A DNA stretch of 8,624 bases, from contig DATGIQ010000353.1 of the NCBI GenBank assembly GCA_035295665.1, positions 1-8,624 of the forward strand, in the 5' to 3' direction. This stretch comes from DATGIQ01 sp035295665. GTDB taxonomy: Bacteria > Planctomycetota > Planctomycetia > Gemmatales > Gemmataceae. Shown piece after piece: positions 1 to 6,040 of this stretch (within the stretch, counting starts at the first letter, position 1; every line of letters starts with the position of its first letter). The notes under the pieces were generated by a model that saw nothing but the letters and a program-made list of their open reading frames with translations, did not search any database and was not told the DNA's origin. The position numbers were made by a program, and so were the translations under genes.

Positions 1-945
1 GCCCTCGATTGGCCGCTGGTGCCGCACTGGGAGCCAGCGGGTGCCCGGCCGCCGTGGAGTCCTCCTGCTTTGTTATCCGCCGTGGCCTGGGACTATAGCC
101 AATGGCAGCAGGTGTGGTGGTCGGCGTTAAACAAGCTGCCGGTAGCCCTGCCATTTGCTTTGGCCACGATCGTAGGGGGCATCGATTGCACCGAGAGCGC
201 TGCTTCCACCGGCGATGTCTACGATACGCGCACCATTCTGTTGACGGAGGGCTTGGCTTCGGTAGTGGCGGGTTGCTTTGGCGGGGTGATCCAGAACACG
301 CCATACATCGGACATCCCGCGTACAAGTCGATGGGGGGCCGGGCAGCCTACACGTTGGCCACGGCTTTGTTCGTTGGCGCCGCTGGCTACTTCGGCTGGT
401 TCACGCAACTCTTCGATTGGCTGCCGCGGGCCGCGATGTTTCCGATTTTAGTCTACGTCGGCATCGAGATCACGGCGCAGACGTTTCGGGCAACCCCGGC
501 CCGACACTACACCGCCTTGGCTCTGGCCGCCTTGCCGGCGTTTGCGGCCTTGGCGGCCATCCCGCTGAACCAGGCCTTGGGCGGGCGGGAGCCGGCCAAC
601 ACGGACGCCGCGGTTGTTGTGTTGACGCTCCGCTGCCTGGCCAATGGCTTCATCGTCACGAGTCTCCTCTGGGCGGCGGCGTTGGCTGCGCTCCTGGATG
701 GTCAATTAGCTCGGTCGGCGCTCTATCTGCTGGTGGCCGCAGTCTTTGCTCTATTCGGGATCATCCATTCGCCACTTCCTTCGGCACCCGTGGCTTGGCC
801 GAGCGATGTGCTCACACAACTACCGGCGGATGCGCGCTTTCGCTGCCAGTCGCCCTACCATTGGGCCGCGGCGTACGTCCTTTGTGCCGCATTCCTGCTT
901 GGCTTGGCATTGGTCCGCACGAGGCAAACAAAGACCGCGGAGTAG
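1..945 (+). CDS. NCS2/AzgA-type nucleobase permease-like membrane protein, C-terminal part (5' end outside window)
   Basis: The frame is open from the first base, so the start lies upstream; 314 residues are visible, ending at TAG 943-945. Seven or eight hydrophobic segments are evident, for example LPVALPFALATIVGGI, LASVVAGCFGGVI, YTLATALFVGAAGYFGWF, FPILVYVGIEITAQTF, ALAALPAFAALAAIPL and YVLCAAFLLGLALV, so it is an inner-membrane protein. The stretch after the first segment (DCTESAASTGDVYDTR, then TEG and NTPYIGHPAYKSMGGRAAY) resembles the conserved ESAAxxGDxYxTR...YIGHPxxKxMGAR region of xanthine/uracil/adenine permeases of the NCS2 superfamily, AzgA branch. The family moves purines or pyrimidines by cation symport; substrate cannot be read here. 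A hydrophilic loop of about 40 residues precedes the last helix. It converges on the minus-strand isomerase-like gene with 46 nt between stops, where I see no good terminator. Family assignment is fairly confident, substrate is not. Confidence 0.75.
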   Translation, partial: ALDWPLVPHWEPAGARPPWSPPALLSAVAWDYSQWQQVWWSALNKLPVALPFALATIVGGIDCTESAASTGDVYDTRTILLTEGLASVVAGCFGGVIQNTPYIGHPAYKSMGGRAAYTLATALFVGAAGYFGWFTQLFDWLPRAAMFPILVYVGIEITAQTFRATPARHYTALALAALPAFAALAAIPLNQALGGREPANTDAAVVVLTLRCLANGFIVTSLLWAAALAALLDGQLARSALYLLVAAVFALFGIIHSPLPSAPVAWPSDVLTQLPADARFRCQSPYHWAAAYVLCAAFLLGLALVRTRQTKTAE

Positions 946-991
946 ACGTCCAGGGACCGGCAGTATTCGTCGGGACTCTGGAGACAATTAT

Positions 992-1780
992 CTATTGAGC
1001 CCAGATGCCTTTCAAGATGCCCACGACAAGCTCCCGGCCGCGCCGGAGCGCCTCCGCGGGCTCTGCGTTCTCCGCGCGCAACTCCAGCGCCAATCCCCCC
1101 GCGTACTTTTGCTCCGACAACGCAGCCAACATCCCGCGCAGCATCTCCTCCGACAACCGCCCGGTCAGCAATGGCCAATGCAGGTCGCTCACGCCATCAT
1201 TATCATCCAGATGAACATAAAACACTCGACGGCCGGCCGCGGACACGACCCCCGCAGGATCTTCGCGGCTCAGCAAGCAATGACCCAGGTCGAGCAGTAG
1301 CCCGAGATTCGCGTGTCCAATCCGTTCCAGCAGCCCCAGCGTAGCCGCTGCCGTGGGCAGTGCCGTTCTGGGGGAGTGTTCGATGCACAGGCGGACCCCG
1401 CACCCCGCTGCGTAATCGGCCAGCAACGCGCAAGCTTCGGAGAAACGTGCCAGTGCTGGGAAAGTGGTGTCCTTGCCTGGAACGACATAGGCACAAGTCC
1501 CTCCGAGGCGAGCGATGTCCAGGATTTGCCGTTCCACTTGCTCCAGCGCGGCGCGGCGCAGAGGCACCGCGGCCGCATCGAGTGTGGTGTCTTCCGGCAA
1601 TTGTCGACCGATGGCTCCGCACGAGACAATCAAGCCGCTTGCCGCCAGCGCTTCCAGATGCGCAGGCGGACGCTCCACCAAGGCTACCAAGTCCACGTGC
1701 GAAAATCCGAGCGTGGGCAGCAGCCGCATGCCGTCCTCGACAGCGAGCGGCAGGGAGGTCAGGAGCGCCGAAACCGGCAA
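992..1780 (-). CDS. Sugar phosphate isomerase/epimerase-like protein (xylose isomerase-like TIM barrel)
   Basis: This 262-residue protein matches the usual 250-300 residues of the COG1082/AP-endonuclease-2 TIM-barrel family. Likely metal or catalytic positions are Glu134 (CIEHS), Asp164 and His167 (LLDLGH), His190 and an Asp in YVHLDDNDG, and Glu233 (ALELR). These follow the E-x-H, D-x-G-H, H-x-x-D and late Glu pattern of divalent-metal barrels such as IolE, hydroxypyruvate isomerase and tagatose epimerase. No signal peptide is visible, so it is expected in the cytoplasm. The start is TTG at 1780-1778: no in-frame ATG or GTG lies between the upstream in-frame stop (1876-1874) and this point, and the first ATG (codon 18) would remove strand beta-1 (VSALLTSLP). 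No Shine-Dalgarno sequence precedes it. It begins 41 nt after the stop of the amidase-like gene on the same strand, so co-transcription is likely. The substrate is unknown; an endonuclease IV role is less likely given the sugar-isomerase-like context. Confidence 0.82.
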   Translation of the reverse strand: MPVSALLTSLPLAVEDGMRLLPTLGFSHVDLVALVERPPAHLEALAASGLIVSCGAIGRQLPEDTTLDAAAVPLRRAALEQVERQILDIARLGGTCAYVVPGKDTTFPALARFSEACALLADYAAGCGVRLCIEHSPRTALPTAAATLGLLERIGHANLGLLLDLGHCLLSREDPAGVVSAAGRRVFYVHLDDNDGVSDLHWPLLTGRLSEEMLRGMLAALSEQKYAGGLALELRAENAEPAEALRRGRELVVGILKGIWAQ

Positions 1781-1821
1781 CGGTGGAGAAGAAGGTGTAA
1801 GGGATTCTGACAGAATGGGAA

Positions 1822-3354
1822 CTACCCCCGAAAGCGGTGGAATAAATTGGTCGTGATCCGCTGGACCCGTGGATCAGGCCCCCTGGGTTTGGCTCCATGC
1901 GCGGATGGATGCTGATAACCGGGCGGAGCGCTCAAACCATCGGACCACCAGATGGTGGCCGCATTGAAGACCAGGTTCCCACGGGGGCCTGGGTAAAGCG
2001 TGGCCGTGTAGGTTCCTTTCGCTCCCCGGTTGGTCAGTTCCCCGCGGGCCACGATTTCCAGACCGGGAATCGCCGCCGGATCGCCATGCCATTCCCAGCC
2101 TACCAGGCCAGGAATGCCGTCGCCGTTTTTCATTCCGGTGCCGTCGAAGAGCCAATGTTTTTCATTAGAGCAAATCCAATCCGCGCCGCCGGTAACCGGA
2201 AAGGTGCTACGTGCCCCAATGAGAGTGGCTTCGTTTGGCCCATTGTGCCGCAGTGCTTTCAGTTCGGGAAAGCCATTCTTCACGGTCGCCTCTTGAATCG
2301 GGCCATACTGGCCGATGCGGCTAATGACACGATGCGGCACCCCCCGTCCACTGGGTAAGAAGGGAATCACCCCACAGCAGGTATTGCCGCTCAAGAACGC
2401 CACGTTTACCCCTGAAGCGATGGCCGCCTGCACATGATGGAACATGTCCAGCGACCAGTATTCGTCGTGGCCAACTGACAACCAGGCTTTGGCCCGGCGG
2501 AGGCCTTCGGGATCGGCGTGGGTATCGCTATTGCTGATGTAGGAAACATCATAGCCTTGCTGTTCCATCCAGTAAGCCAACGGGAATTCCCAGAGCAAGT
2601 ACTCGCCCGATCCCTGGGAGAGCGGAGCGTCCAGGATCTGGCAATACTTGCCATAGGGCCGATCCCAGCTGACGCGTACCCCGGGCCCCCAGTACCACTC
2701 CTTCTTGCCGTCATCGTAGAGCGACCATTGGCTGGGCCAGCGGTTGTAGGCCGACCAGGTCGTGTCGCTGCACTGGAACAAGAAGTCGCATGCGCGGTCA
2801 TCGCGAACAATGAAAACGATATAGCTTTGCAATCCTTCCTTCTCCGCCGTCAGCTTGCCGAGGTAAACGCCGCTGGGCCAGTCTTGGGGAATGACCAGCT
2901 TCGTGGCCGGCTCCCAGCAACATTCGCGGAGTCGTTCCTCACCCACCAGGGGATCGGCTTGTACGCTGCCAGCGAACGGTCCCAGCCGGAGCAGATGGCG
3001 GCCGCCTTTCCCCTGGTAGTATCCGAGCCGATAGAGGTCCATGACAAACGGCGAAGCGGGGTTGGTGCTGACCATAATTTCCAGCGTTTCGCCGGCCCGC
3101 AGGCTGGTGCGGGAGCAATAGCCCTCAATCCAGGGGCAGCGGTACTTGGTCTGTGGATCGACCCGGGTATTGCGCAGCAACCAGTCGGTGGTGCCAGGCT
3201 TGTCGTTTTCCGCCCGGATCGACTCGGGCTTCCGCGGAGTGGGAGCGGCGAGAGCCCCGGCCAACGGATCGAGGACTGTGGCCAGGCCTGCGGCGGCGGC
3301 TCCCTTCAGGAGATCACGGCGTCCCAGGCGAGAAAAATTGGATGCATCACTCAT
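1822..3354 (-). CDS. Tat-exported N,N-dimethylformamidase beta-subunit-like protein
   Basis: This is a 510-residue protein starting at ATG 3354-3352. A Shine-Dalgarno AAGGA sits at 3366-3362, 7 nt upstream. The N-terminus has a twin-arginine signal: SRLGRRDLLKG with Arg12-Arg13, a hydrophobic AAAAGLATVL stretch, and a probable cleavage region near ALAA at 35-38. Export in folded form is therefore expected. Residues about 75-185 look like a beta-sandwich (LRAGETLEIMVST, FVMDLYRLGYYQGKGG, WPSGVYLGKL, YIVFIVRDD). The rest carries signatures I associate with the N,N-dimethylformamidase beta-subunit C-terminal fold (DMFA2_C/DUF6605): YDVSYISNSDTHADP, SVGHDEYWS (295-301), VAFLSGNTCCG (318-328), GWEWHGDP (419-426) and NLVFNAATIWWSDG (460-473). 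Characterised dimethylformamidase uses a mononuclear iron held by two Tyr and one Glu. Tyr299 and Glu421 are candidates, but I cannot align them reliably. Amidase activity is unproven, and family members in planctomycetes are mostly uncharacterised. It is the first gene of a probable unit with the downstream isomerase-like gene. Confidence 0.83.
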   Translation of the reverse strand: MSDASNFSRLGRRDLLKGAAAAGLATVLDPLAGALAAPTPRKPESIRAENDKPGTTDWLLRNTRVDPQTKYRCPWIEGYCSRTSLRAGETLEIMVSTNPASPFVMDLYRLGYYQGKGGRHLLRLGPFAGSVQADPLVGEERLRECCWEPATKLVIPQDWPSGVYLGKLTAEKEGLQSYIVFIVRDDRACDFLFQCSDTTWSAYNRWPSQWSLYDDGKKEWYWGPGVRVSWDRPYGKYCQILDAPLSQGSGEYLLWEFPLAYWMEQQGYDVSYISNSDTHADPEGLRRAKAWLSVGHDEYWSLDMFHHVQAAIASGVNVAFLSGNTCCGVIPFLPSGRGVPHRVISRIGQYGPIQEATVKNGFPELKALRHNGPNEATLIGARSTFPVTGGADWICSNEKHWLFDGTGMKNGDGIPGLVGWEWHGDPAAIPGLEIVARGELTNRGAKGTYTATLYPGPRGNLVFNAATIWWSDGLSAPPGYQHPSAHGAKPRGPDPRVQRITTNLFHRFRG

Positions 3355-3433
3355 GGGTCAATCCTTCGCAGGCTCAAGTTCCTGGTCAACGGGCCGGGCC
3401 GAGGCGGTTGCGGAGGCTCGGCTCCGCTGGTTG

Positions 3434-3462
3434 AGTCTATCGGTTCGTTACGAAGATTCCAA
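3434..3462 (-). promoter_or_regulatory. Candidate sigma70-type promoter for the amidase-like gene
   Basis: Read on the minus strand, TTGGAA (3462-3457) and TAGACT (3439-3434) are separated by 17 nt, each matching four of six consensus positions. Transcription would begin near 3427, giving a leader of about 70 nt to the ATG at 3354. An 11-bp palindrome TTCGT-T-ACGAA (3444-3454) lies in the spacer, where a repressor could act. Two weak hexamers at ideal spacing occur often by chance, so this is a suggestion only. Confidence 0.2.
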
Positions 3463-3933
3463 GTTGGCCTGACAGGCGCTGCCTGGCCGAATGGCTATGG
3501 ATGCGCGGCATCAGGCGAGAGCACGAATTCCCGCACCGACAGGAAGTGCCTTTTTTTCTTCGCCATACTCGCGGGACCGGAGATTACTGGACTAATCCCG
3601 ATCCGTGAGATAAAGGGTTTAGTAGGGTGATTCGTGCTGAACGAGGTTCCTGTTCTGTGGATCTTCGGGTCGGCATTCGCAGTGTCCTTCGCGACCTCCC
3701 GGAAAAGAAGCAGGTTGCCTCTTTGGGTGGAAAGCCGGACAGGCTATGGTGAGCCACTCACCCTTCTCTCCAGGTTCTGGACCCATCCCCTCCCCTGAAA
3801 AGATGACCATTGGCCCTCCCTTACAGGGCCCCCCTATCGTTTCCCGTCCTCCTGGCGCTTGACATCATCCGGCTCGTCCACCGTACGGACCGGGAAGAGC
3901 TTTGGCCAGGGAAACCTCAAGTGCATTATTCTC

Positions 3934-3939
3934 GAAAGG
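3934..3939 (+). promoter_or_regulatory. Ribosome binding site deciding the start of the surface protein
   Basis: GAAAGG lies 8 nt before ATG 3948-3950. The frame is open further upstream to a TTG at 3810, but the extra 46 residues there have no family features and no comparable ribosome binding site. The ATG gives the short basic N-terminus followed by the LEPR-XLL motif that is usual for this class of protein. Confidence 0.45.
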
Positions 3940-3947
3940 CCCCATCT

Positions 3948-6020
3948 ATGTCCCGTTGCGCCTGGTTCTCGAGGTTGTTCCGTTCCAGCTTCTTCCCGAA
4001 ACACAATCGTCCCATCACGGGAAAACTGCCCCGTTATCAACCGGGGTTCGAAACTCTCGAAGAACGCTCGTTGCTGAGCGTTGCTCCCGCCCACATCTAC
4101 GACTTGAACAGCGGCTTGGCCGATCAAATGGGCGGCCCCGCGCTCATCGCGGACGGCGGCACGCTGACGGGCGGCCGGTATGTCTTCGGCATGGACCAGG
4201 GGCTGCGCCTGGATGGCGCCCTGGCCGACACGACCAATTATTCGGTTGTTTTGGTCGCCCAGCTCGACTTCACGGGAGCGTTTTTCAAGAAGGTAATCGA
4301 TTTCCAAGAGCGGACCATCGATCAAGGTCTTTACGTCTCCGGCTCAACCCTGCAACTCTACCCCGGCCCTGGCGGGTCCGGCACCATCACGAGTAACCAG
4401 GACTTTCAGGTCGCCTTGACCCGGGACGGCTCTAGCGGGGTTACCAGCGTTTATCTCAACGGCGTTCTGGATCAGACTTATGTTGGCGTCCCTTCAAACG
4501 TTGCCATTCCTTCCACCAATGTCCTGACTTTCTTCGAAGACGATTTCCCTAGCCACGCTCTGGAGGCGGTCCCAGGCTCCGTGGCCTCCATCACGATTTA
4601 TAACCAGCCTCTGACGGCTACGGACATCTCGGACCTCGCCCATCCTCCTGGCGTGACCGCAAATCAGTCGGCCGTCACGGTGAACGAGGGGCAGACGGCC
4701 ACCAATATGGGGACCTGGACGGGCAACGTGTTGCTATCGGCTTCAGCCGGGACGGTGACGCAGAACGCGGACGGCACCTGGAATTGGTCGTTGGCCACCA
4801 CCGATGGGCCGGAGCAGTCACAGACCGTGACCATTACCGCCATCGACCAAAGTGGCGCCACGGCCACCACGTCGTATGCGCTTACCGTCAACCCGGTGTC
4901 GCCAGCGGTGAGCATCAGCGGCCCGGCCACGGCCACCGAAGGAGCGGCGTATACGCTGGACCTGTCCTATAGCCATCCAGGCGAGGATACCGTGCAGGCG
5001 TGGACCATTAACTGGGGCGACGGCACAACCGTGAATCTCCCCGGCAATCCAACGTCGGCTACCCATACCTACGTGGATGGGCCCAATCATTACACGATCA
5101 GTGCCAGCGCCGTCGATGACGACGGCACCCATGCCGCCGGCAACACGGTTGCCGTCGCGGTCGCGAACTTGCCGCCCGTGCTGACCGTGAACAATGCAAC
5201 CGTGGCAGTCAACGAAGGACAGACCGCGAGCAATAGCGGCACCGTCGCCGACGTCGGACAAGACCCGGTTACGCTAACCGCTTCGGTCGGGACCGTGACC
5301 CAGAATTCCGACGGCACCTGGAGCTGGTCATTGGCCACCACCGATGGATTGAAGCAATCACAGACGGTGACCATCACGGCCACCGACGATGATGGGGCCA
5401 CGGCGACCGCTTCCTTCGCCCTCACCGTCAACCAATCGGCGCCGGTAATCACCTCATTGGTGGTAACCCGGTCGCCGGAGAGGCAGCATTCAAGACATGG
5501 CCAAGTGGATCTTCGGGGCACGTTCACCGATGCCGACGCCGCGGGTCCGCACACGGTGACCGTATCTTGGGGAGACGGCACCGCGGTGCAAACCCTGTCG
5601 AGAGTAGATGAAGAAACCGGCCAGCTTGCCGCCTGCCATCATTACCGCCACGATGGCGTCTTCACGATCACGGTCACGGTGAGCAACGCTGCCGGCGGCC
5701 AAGCTACGCGGACCACGAGAGTCGATGTGTGCCGCGGAGGCCGAGTCGAGCCGCTCTTCGACTTTATTGCGGCCGAGGTTGGTGTGATCCTGTCCGAGGA
5801 CATGCGAACCATTGGCCGGCATGCGCGTCACCGAACCTGGACCTGCACGATGCCCTCCGGTTCGCTGTTCACGGGGGCAACGGCCGGAGGACACCACCGA
5901 ATGTTTTCCGTTTTCTCTCCCGGACATTTGGCGGCGCAGGGGTACTTTTTCGGATCCACTGCGGACGGAATCCTTGCTGCATTCCAGCCCTTTTTGGGGC
6001 TGGCGCAGAGTTGGGAATGA
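3948..6020 (+). CDS. Planctomycete surface protein: LEPR-XLL motif, LamG-like domain, cadherin/VCBS-like and PKD modules
   Basis: This is a 690-residue protein from ATG 3948. The N-terminus is short and basic, followed by FETLEERSLLSV (34-45), the LEPR-XLL-type motif found at the start of many large planctomycete extracellular proteins. Residues about 48-232 look like a concanavalin/LamG-like beta-sandwich (LRLDGALADTTNYSVVLVAQ, FQVALTRDGSSGVTSVYLNG, ASITIYNQPLTATDISDL). Next come a cadherin/VCBS-like module (237-315), a PKD module (about 318-407, with WGDGT at 356-360 and YTISASAVDDDG), a second copy of the first module (413-495), and a second PKD module (about 501-595, with WGDGT at 541-545). 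The last 95 residues match nothing I recognise. Such proteins are generally exported and thought to bind polysaccharide or act in adhesion; here that is inference. No catalytic motif is visible. The gene is monocistronic in appearance and ends 20 nt from the stop of the converging HEAT-repeat gene. Confidence 0.82.
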   Translation: MSRCAWFSRLFRSSFFPKHNRPITGKLPRYQPGFETLEERSLLSVAPAHIYDLNSGLADQMGGPALIADGGTLTGGRYVFGMDQGLRLDGALADTTNYSVVLVAQLDFTGAFFKKVIDFQERTIDQGLYVSGSTLQLYPGPGGSGTITSNQDFQVALTRDGSSGVTSVYLNGVLDQTYVGVPSNVAIPSTNVLTFFEDDFPSHALEAVPGSVASITIYNQPLTATDISDLAHPPGVTANQSAVTVNEGQTATNMGTWTGNVLLSASAGTVTQNADGTWNWSLATTDGPEQSQTVTITAIDQSGATATTSYALTVNPVSPAVSISGPATATEGAAYTLDLSYSHPGEDTVQAWTINWGDGTTVNLPGNPTSATHTYVDGPNHYTISASAVDDDGTHAAGNTVAVAVANLPPVLTVNNATVAVNEGQTASNSGTVADVGQDPVTLTASVGTVTQNSDGTWSWSLATTDGLKQSQTVTITATDDDGATATASFALTVNQSAPVITSLVVTRSPERQHSRHGQVDLRGTFTDADAAGPHTVTVSWGDGTAVQTLSRVDEETGQLAACHHYRHDGVFTITVTVSNAAGGQATRTTRVDVCRGGRVEPLFDFIAAEVGVILSEDMRTIGRHARHRTWTCTMPSGSLFTGATAGGHHRMFSVFSPGHLAAQGYFFGSTADGILAAFQPFLGLAQSWE
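4656..4892 (+). repeat. Cadherin/VCBS-like module, copy A
   Basis: Codes for residues 237-315 of the surface protein (VNEGQTATN, GTVTQNADGTWNW, SLATTDG, SQTVTITA, ALTVN). It aligns with the copy at 5184-5432. From 4741 to 4860 the match to 5281-5400 is ungapped at an offset of exactly 540 bp, with 24 mismatches in 120 nt by hand count. A 4-codon length difference lies just upstream. Confidence 0.85.
5184..5432 (+). repeat. Cadherin/VCBS-like module, copy B
   Basis: Codes for residues 413-495 of the surface protein (VNEGQTASN, GTVTQNSDGTWSW, SLATTDG, SQTVTITA, ALTVN). It is the second copy of the module at 4656-4892, with a PKD module between the two. Many of the differences fall at third codon positions, which fits duplication followed by purifying selection. 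Confidence 0.85.
5984..6003. terminator. Possible terminator hairpin between convergent genes
   Basis: The arms CCAGCCC (5984-5990) and GGGCTGG (5997-6003) form a perfect 7-bp GC-rich stem with a 6-nt loop. It lies inside the last codons of the surface-protein gene, 15 nt before its stop codon, and 38 nt past the stop of the converging HEAT-repeat gene. Neither strand shows a T-run after the stem, so it is not a textbook intrinsic terminator. It is better placed to stop the minus-strand transcript than the plus-strand one. Confidence 0.25.
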
Positions 6021-6040
6021 ATCGGGCGGTGGCCCCGCAA

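Larger units (their letters stand above)
3355..3947. other. Divergent intergenic region, 593 bp, no convincing gene
   Basis: The region separates the minus-strand amidase-like gene from the plus-strand surface-protein gene and should hold both promoters. Visible elements are an interrupted GCCGAG/CTCGGC inverted repeat (3398-3403, 3417-3422), a CAGGC-GCT-GCCTG hairpin (3473-3485), and a T7 run at 3551-3557 preceded by only a 4-bp stem. There is also a 6-bp hairpin GGTGAG-CCA-CTCACC (3748-3762), a GGCCCT/AGGGCC stem with 7-nt loop (3812-3830), an 8-bp palindrome CCGTACGG (3881-3888), and a TTGACA hexamer (3859-3864) with no good -10 partner at 16-18 nt. A 63-codon minus-strand frame (3810-3619) with a GGAGG-like sequence before its ATG has no recognisable protein features, and I did not accept it. 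Confidence 0.6.

Noticed and set aside
946..991. Terminator between the converging permease and isomerase-like genes.
   Set aside because: Only a 5-bp TCCAG/CTGGA pairing with a long loop is present and there is no T-run.
3533..3557. Possible intrinsic terminator: GCAC/GTGC stem followed by C and seven T.
   Set aside because: The stem is only 4 bp with a 9-nt loop, and no plus-strand gene ends upstream of it.
2518..3630. Plus-strand open frame of about 370 codons antisense to the amidase-like gene.
   Set aside because: It is a shadow of the Tat-signal amidase-like gene, which has clear motifs, a signal peptide and a ribosome binding site; the antisense product shows none.
3619..3810. Minus-strand 63-codon frame with ATG and a GGAGG-like sequence upstream.
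   Set aside because: The product has no domain, signal peptide, membrane segment or recognisable family; composition looks like translated non-coding DNA. A purine-rich stretch before an ATG is common in GC-rich sequence.
3803..3862. Short plus-strand frame of 19 codons upstream of the surface-protein gene, as a possible leader peptide.
   Set aside because: No ribosome binding site and no attenuator-like hairpins follow it.
3859..3889. TTGACA as the -35 box of the surface-protein promoter.
   Set aside because: No acceptable -10 hexamer lies 16-18 nt downstream; the sequence there is the palindrome CCGTACGG.
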